A program made the translations under genes and the position numbers. Below the pieces are notes generated by a model. The model saw only the letters and a list, made by a program, of their open reading frames with translations. It was not told where the DNA came from and searched no databases. From contig CM044315.1 in assembly GCA_024291935.2 (NCBI GenBank), forward strand, positions 77,358,385 through 77,422,384: DNA of 64,000 bases, given 5' to 3'. The stretch comes from Okapia johnstoni. Its lineage: Eukaryota; Chordata; Mammalia; Artiodactyla; Giraffidae. Within the stretch, counting starts at the first letter, position 1, and every line of letters begins with the position of its first letter. Positions 21,482 to 63,220 of the stretch are shown in pieces.

Positions 21482-23525
21482 ATCAGTTCAGTTCAGTTCA
21501 GTCGCACAGTCATGTCCTACTCTGCGACCCCATGAACCACAGCACACCAGGCCTCCTTGTCCATCACCAACTCCTGGAGTCCACCCAAACCCATGTCCAT
21601 TGAGTCGATGATGCCATCCAACCATCTCATCCTCTGTCGTTCCCTTCTCCTCCTGCCCTCAATCTTTCCCAGCATCAGGGTCTTTTCCAATGAGTCAGCT
21701 CTTTGCATCAGGTGGCCAAAGTATTGGAGTTTCAGCTTCAACATCAGTCCTTCCAATGAACACTCAGGACTGATCTCCTTTAGGATGGACTGGTTGGATC
21801 TCCTTGCAGTCCAAGGGACTCTCAAGAGTCTTCTCCAACACCACAGTTCAAAAGCATCAATTCTTCTGCACTCAGCTTTCTTTATAGTCCAACTCTCACA
21901 TCCATACATAACTACTGAAAACACCATAGCCTTGACTAGACAGACTTTGTTGGCAAAGTAATGTCTCTGCTTTTTAATATGCTGTCTAGGTTGGTCATAG
22001 CTTTCCTTCCAAGGAGTAAGCGTCTTTTAATTTCATGGCTGCAATCACCATCTGCAGTGATTTTGGAGCCCAGAAAAATAAAGTCAACCACTGTTTCCAC
22101 TGTTTCCCCAACTATCTGCCATGAAGTGATGGGACCAGATGCCATGATCTTAGTTTTCTAAATGTTGAGCTTTAAGCCAAGTTTTTCACTCTCCTCTTTC
22201 ACTTTCATCAAGAGGCTCTTTAGTTCTTCTTCACTTTCTGCCATAAGGGTGGTGTCATCTGCATATCTGAGGTTATTGATATTTCTCTTGGCAATCTTGA
22301 TTCCAGCTTGTGCTTCCTCCAGCCCAGCGTTTCTCATGATGTACTCTGCATGTAAATTAAATAAGCAGGGTGACAATATACAGCCTCGATGTACTCCTTT
22401 TCCTATTTGGAACCAGTCCGTTGTTCCATGTCCAGTTCAAACTGTTGCTTCCTGACCTGCATACAGGTTTCTTAAGAGGCAGGTTAGGTGATCTGGTATG
22501 CCCATCTCTTTCAGAATTTTCCACAGTTTATTGTGAGCCATACAGTCAAAGGCTTTGGCATAGTCAATAAAACAGAGGTAGATGTTTTTCTGGAACTCTC
22601 TTGCTTTTTTCATGATCCATCAGATGTTGGCAATTTGATCTCTGGTTCCTCTGCCTTTCCTAAAACCAGCTTGAACATCTGGAAGTTCATGGTTCACATA
22701 TTGCTGCAGCCTGGCTTGGAGAATTTTGAGCATTACTTTGCTAGTGTGTGAGATGAGTGCAATTGTGCAGTAGTTTGAGCATTCTTTGGCATTGCCTTTT
22801 TTTGGGATTGGAATGAAAACTGACTTTTTCCAGTCCTGTGGCTACTGCTGAGTTTTCCAAATCTGCTGGCATATTGAGTGCAGCTCTTTCACAACGTCAT
22901 CTTTCAGGATTTGAAATAGCTCAACTGGAATTCCATCACCTCCACTAGCTTTGTTTGTAGTGATGATTCCTAAGGCCCACTTGACTTCACATTCCAGGAT
23001 GTCTGGCTCTAGGTGAGTGATCACACCATCGTAATTATCTGGGACATGAAGATCTTTTATGTACAGTTATTCTATGTATTATTGCCACCTCTTCTTAATA
23101 TCTTCTGCTTCTGTTAGGTCCCTACCATTTCTGTCCTTTATCGAGCCCATCTTTGCATGAAATATTCCCTTGGTATCTCTAATTTTCTTGAAGAGATCTC
23201 TAGTCTTTCCCATTCTATTGTTTTCCTCTATTTCTTTGCATTGATTGCTGAGGAAGTCTTTCTTATCTCTCCTTGCTATTCTTTGGAACTCTGCATTCAG
23301 ATGGGAATATCTTTCCTTTTCTCCTTTGCTTTTGGCTTCCCTTCTTTCACAGCTGTTTGCAAGGCCTCCTCAGACAGCCATTTTGCTTTTTTGCATTTCT
23401 TTTTCTTGGGGATGTTCTTGATCCCTGTCTCCTGTACAATGTCACGAACCTCCATCCATAGTTCATCAGACACTCTGTCTGTCAGATCTAGTCCCTTAAA
23501 TCTATTTCTCACTTCCACTATGTGG
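21482..23525 (-). mobile_element. BovB LINE 3' portion, minus strand
   Basis: About 2 kb read on the minus strand runs from upstream RT sequence through the YADD box (22158-22376) to the RT C-terminal segment (21517-21927), and ends in the (ctgaa)n-type tail at 21482-21505. Several stops and frameshifts make it inactive. Confidence 0.88.
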
Positions 23526-24352
23526 CAAATAGATGGGGAAACAGTGGCTGACTTTATTTTTTGGGGCTCCAAAATCACTGCAGATGGTGACTGTAGCCAT
23601 GAAATTAAAAGATGCTTGCTCCTTGGAAGAAAAGCTATGACCAACCTAGACAGCATATTAAAAAGCAGAGACACTACTTTGCCAACAAAGGTCTGTCTAG
23701 TCAAGGCTATGGTTTTTCCCTGGTTGCTCAGCTAGGAAAGAATCTGCCTGTAATTTGGGAAACCTGGGTTCTACCCCTGGGTTGGGAAGATCCCCTGGAG
23801 AAGGAATTGGCAATCCACTCCAGTTTTCTTGCCTAGAGAATCCCCATGAACAGAGGAGCCTGGCAGGCTACAGTCTATCGGGTCTCAAAGAGTTGGACAC
23901 GACTGAGTGACTAAGCACAGCACATGGTTTTTCCACTAGTAATGTGTGGATGTAACAGATGGGCTATAAAGATAACTGAGCACTGAAGAATTGATACTTT
24001 TGAACTGTGGTGTTGGAGAAGACTCTTGAGAGTCCCTTGGAATGCAAGGAGATCCAACCAGTCCATCCTAAAGGAGATCAGTCCTGAATATTCATTGGAA
24101 GGATTCATACTGAAGCTGAAACTCCAATACTTTGGCCACCTGATGTGAAGAACTGACTCACTGGAAAAGACCCTGATGCTGGGAAAGACTGAAGGCAGGA
24201 GGAGAAGGGGATGACAGAGGAGGGTTGGATAGCATCACTGACTCGATGAGTTTGAGCAAACTCTGGGAGTTGATGATGGACAGGGAAGCCTGGCGTGCTG
24301 TAGTCCATGGTGTTGCAAAAAGCCAGACATGATTGAGTGACTGAACTGAATT
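23526..24352 (+). mobile_element. BovB LINE 3' fragment, plus strand
   Basis: Resumes at the GATGGGGAAACAGTGG position of BovB and runs to the GACTGAACTGAA tail, with a nested SINE at 23720-23923. It is inverted relative to the adjacent 2-kb copy. Confidence 0.87.
23720..23923 (+). mobile_element. Bov-tA SINE nested in BovB, with target-site duplication
   Basis: ATGGTTTTTCC occurs at 23709-23719 and 23924-23934, flanking a standard Bov-tA body. Without it the BovB sequence reads through. Confidence 0.9.
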
Positions 24353-24476
24353 GATTATCCCTTCACAGTAAGTAACTGCCTTTGTCATATACAAATTGAC
24401 AAAGAATCAAATTATTTATTACTCTTTTCCTTTGTCTTGGGTTCCCAGTAGACTGAGCTAGTAATTTGTACAAAGT

Positions 24477-24677
24477 TCGTGTGTGTGCACTCAGTTGTGT
24501 CAGACTCTTTGTGATCCCACAGACTGTAGCCTTCAGACTCCTCTATCCATGGGATTTTCCCAGCAAGAATACTGGAGTGAGTTGCCACGCCCTCCTCCAG
24601 GGGATTTTCCTGACCCAGGGATCGAACCCGTGGCTGGCAGGCGGGTTCTTAACCACTGAGCCACCTGGGAATCCCTG
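24477..24677 (-). mobile_element. Bov-tA SINE
   Basis: The minus-strand copy ends on the plus strand in GCCACCTGGGAATCCC and contains the complement of the tRNA-like B box (gggatcgaaccc). Confidence 0.88.
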
Positions 24678-25038
24678 TGCAAAGGTCAAGGGGTGGCAAT
24701 TTAAATGCTCAAGTCATTCAGATCCTGGCGCCTCCACCTCCCTATCTCTGTGGGAGGTTGTGGATGAGCACAGCCTGGACTTAGACTGTGCGGTGGTTCT
24801 GAACACTGGTTCACGGCCAAGTGTCGTGCTCTTTCTCTCCCAGACCCTGCAGGTCTCTCCTTTCCTTCTCACCCTCGTTCAGGTTAACTCTAAATGTAAA
24901 TGAGAGTGGGGTTTTTTGAAGGTCTAACCTCAAATATGCGCTGGTGTTTTACAAAGCAAAGACTTTATAATGTTGCTACTTTAATGATTTCCAGTAACAA
25001 ATTGTTTGTGATATATATCACAACTCAATGACTAGCTT

Positions 25039-25834
25039 TGTCGGGAGCCGCGATAGGCATTACTGACAAAATGGAGGCATGGCCCCAACCCCCTCTCCTC
25101 ATCCCGCAGGCACGGTCCCGGGATGAAGGAGTTAGGTCTTGTGATTCTGACTTGTCCCTTCCTTCCTCTGGTTGAGTTGGCTGGAAAGAATGTTATAATC
25201 CATAAAGTTAACTATTGACATTTGTTCAAGGATCTTTACAAAGAATGCTCCAGGATGAACACATAGGCTGCAGCCTGAGACCATAGGAAACATTGTTATC
25301 TGAAACCTGCCTGTAAGGGGAATGTTTATGGCAAAAGAAGTTTGCTGAGTTTAGGGGTTAGGAATAGTTAAGAATAGTTAGAAGCTAAAAGTTTAAGGTA
25401 TGTTGTAGTGTTGGCATATTTTACTATAGCTTATAGAAACTAGGTATTTTAGAGATACTAATAGCTAAAAGCCTTTTTAGGAGATGATGAGCTTAAGTTA
25501 CTAGGGGATAACGGGATTTAAAGAGATAAGAAATAAACTGAGGAATGTAATATACAGCCCAGAGACAAACTTGAGTTACAATGTTATCACAAGGACACTT
25601 AAGAGGGAACTCTGAAGGACAACAATGATTTATGGAGACAGTAAATATGGGTGAGGGGAAACTGAAAATGTCATACCTCTGACCTAATGCTTTTGTAAAA
25701 GTATAAAAGAAAACCTGATGCTTAAAATAAACATGCAGCCCAGTGCTTTGAGCGAGAGACTGCATCATTTTCGTTCGCCGACCCTGTTCATCCCTTCAGG
25801 GCTATTCCCTGGCTGCCGGAGCTGGACTCCGGCA
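25039..25834 (+). mobile_element. solo LTR of an ERVK-type (class II) retrovirus
   Basis: The 796-bp unit begins TGTCGGGAGCC and ends CTCCGGCA. It is flanked by a perfect 6-bp duplication TAGCTT (25033-25038 and 25835-25840), the size class II retroviral integrases make. A TATA-like TATAAAAG near 25700 and AATAAA near 25726 fit U3/R. No internal retroviral sequence is present, so it is a recombined solo LTR, matching the general form of bovine BTLTR1-like elements. Confidence 0.85.
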
Positions 25835-25996
25835 TAGCTTGACTTTATGAATGAATGAAAGTGGGGTGCAGGGTGGTTAAACGACGTTGTGTCAGTAAAC
25901 TAATCAAATACCTTTTACTTCCCAAAAGGATATGATGTGTTTCTGTTGATGAGGAATCATTGTGGAACATTGGCAACTTTATAAGTGGGAAAATAT

Positions 25997-26229
25997 TTTT
26001 CTTTTCTTTGTTTTATTTTTAAATATTTATTTATCTACTTGGCTGCCCTGAGTCTTAGCTATGGTACATGGTATCTTCTGTCTTTGTTTGCAGCATGCAG
26101 GATCTTTAGTTGAGGCATATGAACTCTTAATTGTTGCATGTGGGATCTAGTTCCCTGGCTAGGGATCAAACCTGGGGTCCCTGCCTTGAGAGTGCAGAGT
26201 CTTAGCCACTGGACCACCAGAGAAGTCCC
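25997..26229 (-). mobile_element. cetartiodactyl tRNA-derived SINE (CHR-2 type)
   Basis: The plus strand ends in GACCACCAGAGAAGTCCC. The body is flanked by TATTTTTCTTTT at 25994-26005 and 26234-26245, a likely target-site duplication. Confidence 0.85.
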
Positions 26230-26395
26230 AAAGTATTTTTCTTTTAAAAGCACAGGAATTTTGTTCTGTTTTCTCTTTTCTAACCTATCGATGATTGTTC
26301 TAACCATGCCCTCAACTGTGAATATCTTCTGTTCCCTCCTATCCTTGCTGACTATTTTAGATGCCACTGGATGGAGTTTGGGACATATGGCAAGG

Positions 26396-26460
26396 TTGAG
26401 GGTCTTCCCATATGGCAAGGTTGTGGTGAAGAGTCCAAATATTGAGAAACAGAGGCATTC
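26396..26460 (-). pseudogene. CYP4Z-like exon 10, splice donor destroyed
   Basis: The acceptor is TTTACTCAG followed by GMPLFLNIWTLHHN. The 65-nt exon length is that of the family, but the donor position reads CC, not GT. The 15-mer CAACCTTGCCATATG is repeated in tandem across the donor, suggesting a small duplication replaced it. Confidence 0.8.
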
Positions 26461-26497
26461 CTGAGTAAACAGGAGGAAAAGTAGGTGAGCTAAGATT

Positions 26498-26717
26498 CTG
26501 ACTTGAAGAGCTGACTCATTGGAAAATACCCTGATGCTGGGAAAGATTGAAGGCAGGAGGAGAAGGGGATGACAGAGGACAAGATGATTGGACGGTATCA
26601 CCAACTCAATGGACATGAATCTGAGCAAACTTTGGGAGACAGTAAAGGACAGAGAAGCCTGGCATGCTGCAGTCCATGGGGTCCCAAATAGTTGGACATG
26701 ACTGAGGACTGAACAAC
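26498..26717 (+). mobile_element. BovB 3' end fragment
   Basis: Runs from GAAGAGCTGACTCATTGG to ACTGAACAACAATG, the shared 3' end of BovB/ART2A copies. Confidence 0.85.
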
Positions 26718-26719
26718 AA

Positions 26720-27210
26720 TGATTTGTGACATTGAGCATCTTTTCATGTGTCTGTAAGCCCTCTGTATGTCTTCTTTGGAAGAATGCCTATTCAGGTCCT
26801 CTGCCCATTTATAAATTGGATTTTTTAAAATATTGAGTTGTGTGAGTTCTTTATAGACTGTGGATATTAACCCCTTAGTAGACATCATTTGCAAAAATCT
26901 CCCATTCAGTATGCTTTTCGTTTTGTTGATGGTTTCCTTCCCTGTGCAAAAGCTTTTTAGTTTGATGCAGTCTCATTTATCTATTTTGGCTTCTTTTTCC
27001 TTTACATGAGGAGACAGATCCAAAAAAATATTGCTGAGACCCATGGCAAAGAGCTCACTACCTATAGTGTTCTTCTAGGGATTTTATGGCTTGTAGTCTT
27101 CCTTTTAAGTCTTCAATTCATTTGGAGTTTATTTTTGTATATGGTGTGAGAAAAGTTATCTAGTTTCATCCTTTTACATGTAGCTATCCAGCAAATGTAC
27201 ATACTGTTAA
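26720..27210 (-). mobile_element. L1 LINE fragment, antisense
   Basis: The plus strand carries the complement of L1 ORF2, recognisable by 'attgagcatcttttcatgtg' and 'gatattaaccccttagtaga'. No open frame survives. Confidence 0.8.
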
Positions 27211-28655
27211 AGAAATTTTGAGTTGTACCAGTGGGTGAGTTTTATAAAGGAGGAAGTTTTTTGTTCGATATTCTCACACATGATTGTCAGTGATCGCTAC
27301 CTAAGGATGAAATGACTTGCCTCCTGAATGAATGGGTACCTCCACTACTAGACATATCCATTTGCTAAGGTTCTCCAAGATATTAGGGCAAAGGAATGGC
27401 TCTCAATAGGGTCCAGAAATGGGCTCAGGAAGTCCACTGTTGTCACAAGATCATACACAAACTCTTTTACTGGTGCTTGGAAAATGTATATATTTCTGGG
27501 GGGGTTTCTTCAAATTTGTAAAATGATCAGTGATGCACAAAAGGTAAATAATAAAAACATGACACTTGATATGATTTACAACTAACTCTGTTGGGTGTAC
27601 TGTCCTTTACAGAAAAACTTTAATATTAGTGTTTTAGAAGTTGAGCAGTTTATTGCTTGTGTGCCATCTCCCAGTTGAGGGGGACAAGAAGAGAGAGTGA
27701 TAGCATTTTGTTCAGGTTTATGTGACTCCTTCAAGATACTTGCCCACATCACCTATTCCTGACTTGAGACTGAGTACTTACAGATTTACCTGTATGGCCT
27801 GCTGAATGGTGACCTTTAATTACTAAACTCTAAATGCTATGACACTCTTCATGGTCTCAGCACTATCCCGGATACAGTTTCTATTTTAAAAAGATCTGTC
27901 CTAGCCCATAGACAGTAGGCTATTTGTGGCAGAGATGACTCAGTGTCCCTTCAACATCTTTTCTCCACTCTTACAGAAATATCAGTAGTTTTAGCTGAGC
28001 ACATGGTCCCAGTGAAAGACCACATTTCCTGGTCTCCTTTTCAGCTAAAGGAGGAAGTTGGTTATGGGCAGAGCTGTGAGCAGAAGGGACATATACAATT
28101 TCCAGCTAATGTCTTCAAAAAGTAAGGTGCATGCCTTCCCATTCCTTCTTATGACCTCTCACTTGCTCAAAGGCAGATGCGGTGACAGGAGCTGGCAACT
28201 ATCTCAGATCATTAACTGAAAGCCATGTGTTGAAGATGGAGAACAAGAGGACTGAAGGAGCCTGGATGCCTTGATGGTCTTGTAGAGGAAACCATGCTAC
28301 CAACTCTGGACCACTTGCCTCCCTGAGACTTTAATGTGAGAGAGAAAGAAATTTCTATCTGGTTTAGGTCCCTCTATTTGGGGATCTTCTTGTTAGAGTG
28401 GGTTATCATCGACGTGATCAGTGCTTTATTTCCATTTACTGTCTACTCATATTGTCAAGATTAGTTTGCTTTTACTTGGCAGGGATCATGTTCCAGGGCT
28501 ATTTAAACTGTCCAGCTACTTGCCATAATTTTGCTGCTATGAGGCACATGAGGAAAAGGAAGGCTACCTTCCATTACCATCTTTCAGGTTTCAACTTGTA
28601 TGTCACCTTCTCAAAGAAGATTTTCTAGACAACCTCATCCAAAGTAAATTCCCCT
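27211..28655. other. intergenic spacer between CYP4Z-like remnant and CYP4X1
   Basis: I searched this for the missing CYP4Z-like exons 1-9 by their motifs (ExxR helix, I-helix AGHD) and saw none. It is AT-rich sequence without other recognised features. Confidence 0.45.
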
Positions 28656-28945
28656 TAAAAATAAGTACCATATAATATCACTTATATGTGAAATCTAAAA
28701 TGTGGCACAAATGAACCTGTCTACTAAACAGAAACAGACTCACAGACATGGAAATCAGACTTGTGGTTGCCAAGGGGAAGGGAGGGGACGAGAGAGATGG
28801 ACTGAGAGTTTGGGTTTGGTAAATGCAAGCTATTACATTTAGAATGGAAAAACAACAAGGTCCTACTGTATAGCACACGGAATTATATCCAATCTCCTGG
28901 GATAACCTAACTGCCATCCCTTAACGACGCCCCTACACAGCTTGA
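28656..28945 (+). mobile_element. L1 LINE 3' end fragment
   Basis: Carries the characteristic 'aacagaaacagactcacag' followed by 'ggttgccaaggggaag' near the L1 3' end. A sister copy lies at 33290-34150. Confidence 0.8.
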
Positions 28946-28947
28946 AG

Positions 28948-29010
28948 GGGAGTCCCTGGTAGCTCGGCTGGTAAAGAATCCATCTGAGATGCAGGAAACC
29001 CTGGTTTCAA
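28948..29010 (+). mobile_element. truncated Bov-tA SINE
   Basis: Only the first 60 or so bases (GGGGAGTCCCTGGTAGCTCG onward) are present. Confidence 0.65.
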
Positions 29011-29693
29011 TAAGAAAAAGATAACTTCACAGAAAAATAAACATAGATGACATATACATCACAGAGAACAAAACAAAGATAAACATAAGTGGCCAATAAG
29101 CATGTTTCTGAAAACTAAAAATAACGTCTCCAATAATAGGAAAAGAGCTAAAAAAATACAGTATATTCACATTACAGAATTTCATGAAGTCATGATTAGA
29201 AATGAGATGTATTTTTATTGAGTGAAAAAAGCAAGAACAATGTGGATATGATCCCATAGATAAGAATACATACATACATATGCATATATGAAATGTACAG
29301 AAAAGTCTGAAAGAATGCATCCCAAACTATTCTGTTTTCATGAAAAGCAGTAGGATTGGGCAGGGAGGTGTGGCTATGTGAAATGGGATTTTTACTTCTT
29401 ACTCCATAGCTTTTCTAGTGTTGTAAATCTTTCACCATGAGCATACATTCATCTATTATGAGTGCAATTCTGAAAAAGATTTAAAAACAGCAGAAAATAT
29501 ATGGAAGCCACTTACAGAAGTCTTCATATTTGCCATTAGTAATCACCAGAATCAAACAGAAAAGATGAGAAAACCTCTGAATCATACAGAAATAGACCTA
29601 GGTGACACCCTATGTCACCATACTTTGATTACTCTCTATTTTCCCGGACCTTCAGCTGTAATTTATCTAATCATCGTCTCCCAGGCTCTAACA

Positions 29694-61112
<31,419 letters not shown>

Positions 61113-61691
61113 CTGCAATGAACAAGTGAAAGAAATTAGAGAAGTCAGGCAGTCTGGACTCACCCCCCTCTACAGACACAAGTTGAGCTCAGGTCCTGGA
61201 TGAGGTCCCACAGGTAGAGGGGCTGGACCCTTTTTCTGGAAGTGAGTGAACACACTTTCCTTGGGATTTCTAAGCCTAGAGTATAATTTTCTAACCAAAC
61301 AGTATATTCATCTTTTCAATATAATATGTTGTATCACCAGACAATGTTCCTGTTGAATGATACATATTGTGAGCTGTTTCCCCAAGTGAGAAGGTGTAGT
61401 GAATAGAGTCACGCACTCTGCCTCACCTGCCAGCATCACATACTTAGATTAGGAGTGGAGTCTGGAAGCTGAAAAAAATGTTTTTAGGTGGGAAGGAAAA
61501 AATGTTAGTAGATTGAACATGACCCACCATCCAGCTCACCATTCCGTTTCTATAAATACTGATGACTGATTTTTTCTCATGACTTAATAGTAAATGCTCT
61601 CTAAAAATCTGCCAATTCCATCTGCAAAGAAAACCCTATTCTGTTCCCCTGTAATAGTAGAAGGCACATTTATATAGGTGTGTAAATCTTG

Positions 61692-61965
61692 GTGCTGCTG
61701 CTGCTGCTAAGTCGCTTCAGTTGTGTCCAACTCTGTGTGACTCCATAGACGGCAGCCCACCAGGCTCCCCCAACCCTGGAATTCTCCAGGCAAGAACACT
61801 GGGTTGCCATTTCCTTCTCCAATGCATGAAAGTGGAAAGTGGAAGTGAAGTCGTTCAGTCATGTCCAACTCTTCGCGACCCCATGGACTGCAGCCTACCA
61901 AGGTCCTCCGTCCATGGGATTTGCCAGGCAAGAGTACTGGAGTGGTTTGCCATTGCCTTCTCCAG
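61692..61965 (-). mobile_element. dimeric Bov-tA (BovA2) SINE with target-site duplication
   Basis: TGTAAATCTTG is present at 61681-61691 and 61966-61976. Two Bov-tA-type bodies are joined in tandem, and a (GCT)n run marks the plus-strand start. Confidence 0.9.
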
Positions 61966-62099
61966 TGTAAATCTTGAAGCAAGCTCAAAAACAAAACTCT
62001 CAGCTTCCAACATTTATACATTAGTGTACAAATACTGCCATCAGAGATGAACTTGTTGCCTTGATAAGCAGATTACTATGGCTCATTTAAATAGTTCTT

Positions 62100-62645
62100 C
62101 TGAGGTAGGAGGTAGGTGGGTCTCAGGCTGAGCCACTGGAGCTTGTCTCCTGCTGACATTTCAGAGAAAAGACAGGGGCAGAGAGGAGCTGAGCTCTGCT
62201 GGAACAAAAAGATAAGATGGCAACATATTTTTGGAATCAAGAAGATCTTCCAGACCACACATGTGCAGAAAAAATCCTCAGGGGTCAGGGAAGGGAGGAG
62301 GCACCAATTCATAATATGTCCTGCCAACATCGCAGAGACTCTTGCGTGAATCTGTCTTGCCTAAAAGATATGCATGCACATCTGAAGGACCCTGAACCAG
62401 ACCAGATATGAGCAACAAGCAAGATGGTTGGCCAGAGGAAACCTACAAGGTGACTGGCTACAGGAAACCTGGAAAATCCACACCCTCATATAAGCAATTT
62501 AAGTCACCCCCAAAGCACAACTCTCTGAGCCCACCCATGTGTTCTTTTCACATGTACTCTGCTTCTAATAAATGCTTTACCCACCTTACTATCTTTTGCT
62601 CTTTGATGAATTCTTTCTTCAAAGAAGACAAGGACTGAGGTCCCA
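62100..62645 (+). mobile_element. candidate solo LTR, family not recognised
   Basis: About 545 bases beginning TGAGGTAGGAGG. They carry a TATA-like CATATAAGC near 62490 and AATAAA near 62568, followed by a T-rich stretch, in the spacing of U3-R-U5. No internal region or certain target duplication was found. Confidence 0.5.
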
Positions 62646-62649
62646 TTTT

Positions 62650-62775
62650 AAGCCCACTGGCCCTCAGGGTCTAGTGGTTAAGGATTCAACACTCTAACCA
62701 CCATGGCCCAGATTCGATTCCTGGCCAAGGATCTAAGATCCTGCTTCAAGCTACTGCACCCCAGCACCCCCAAAT
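62650..62775 (+). mobile_element. tRNA-Glu-derived SINE head
   Basis: CCCTCAGGGTCTAGTGGTTA resembles a tRNA-Glu A box region, and 'agattcgattcctggcc' a B box. It is diverged and embedded in a SINE-like tail, so it is not a functional tRNA. Confidence 0.7.
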
Positions 62776-62919
62776 CATTTCTAAATCACTGACAATAAGA
62801 TCTGCTTGTTGTATAAAGTGGGAGGGTAGAGAAGCACCTGTGTGTGTGTCTGGATGTGCCTTGCTATGCATTTGAGCACAATTGTGAGGGGCCTGACTTG
62901 CAAAGAAATCTTAAAAAAA

Positions 62920-63220
62920 ATTTTTTTTTAATTTTTATTTATTTATTTAAATTTTTGGCTGTACTGGGTCTTCATGGCTATGTCCGAGATTTCTCTAGTT
63001 GCAGAGAGCAGGGGCTACTCTTTGTTGCAGTGTGCAGGCTTCTTATTATGGTGCGCTTGCTTCTCTTGTTGCAGAGCATGGGCTCTAGGGTGTGCCGGCT
63101 TCAGTACTTGTGGTACACAGGCTTAGTTAGCCCTCAGTATGTGGAATCATCCCTCCTCTGCATTGTGTCCCCTGCATTGACAGGTAGACTCTTAACCATC
63201 GGACCACCAGGGAAGTCCTG
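62920..63220 (-). mobile_element. cetartiodactyl tRNA-derived SINE (CHR-2 type)
   Basis: The plus strand ends GGACCACCAGGGAAGTCCTG and starts in an A/T-rich tail region. The GTAAAGAAATCTTAAAG context near 63220 resembles 'gcaaagaaatcttaaaa' near 62900, a likely target-site duplication. Confidence 0.82.

Larger units (their letters stand above)
18038..26460 (-). pseudogene. CYP4Z1-like cytochrome P450 remnant (exons 10-12 only)
   Basis: Three exons in order on the minus strand. Exon 10 (26396-26460, 65 nt) reads like FLNIWTLHHNLAIWEDP. Exon 11 is at 20740-20822 (83 nt) and exon 12 at 18038-18206 (169 nt). The recalled C-terminus of CYP4Z1 (KSKNGIHV then KKVC) matches exon 12 better than those of CYP4A, 4B or 4X. 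Members are ER monooxygenases; human CYP4Z1 is a mammary fatty-acid hydroxylase. Damage: exon 10 has lost its GT donor, exon 11 carries a one-base loss that creates an immediate TGA and a compensating one-base gain, and exons 1-9 were not found before CYP4X1 begins. Exon 12 is open. Assignment to CYP4Z rather than another CYP4 branch is probable, not proven. Confidence 0.75.

Noticed and set aside
21517..21927. Long minus-strand frame (136 codons) as a host gene
   Set aside because: It is the C-terminal piece of the BovB reverse transcriptase, repeated at 1-520, 34770-35372, 40070-40760 and 48588-49058.
62665..62735. tRNA-Glu-like sequence as a possible tRNA gene
   Set aside because: The A and B boxes are diverged, the acceptor stem does not pair well by eye, and the segment continues into a SINE-like tail.
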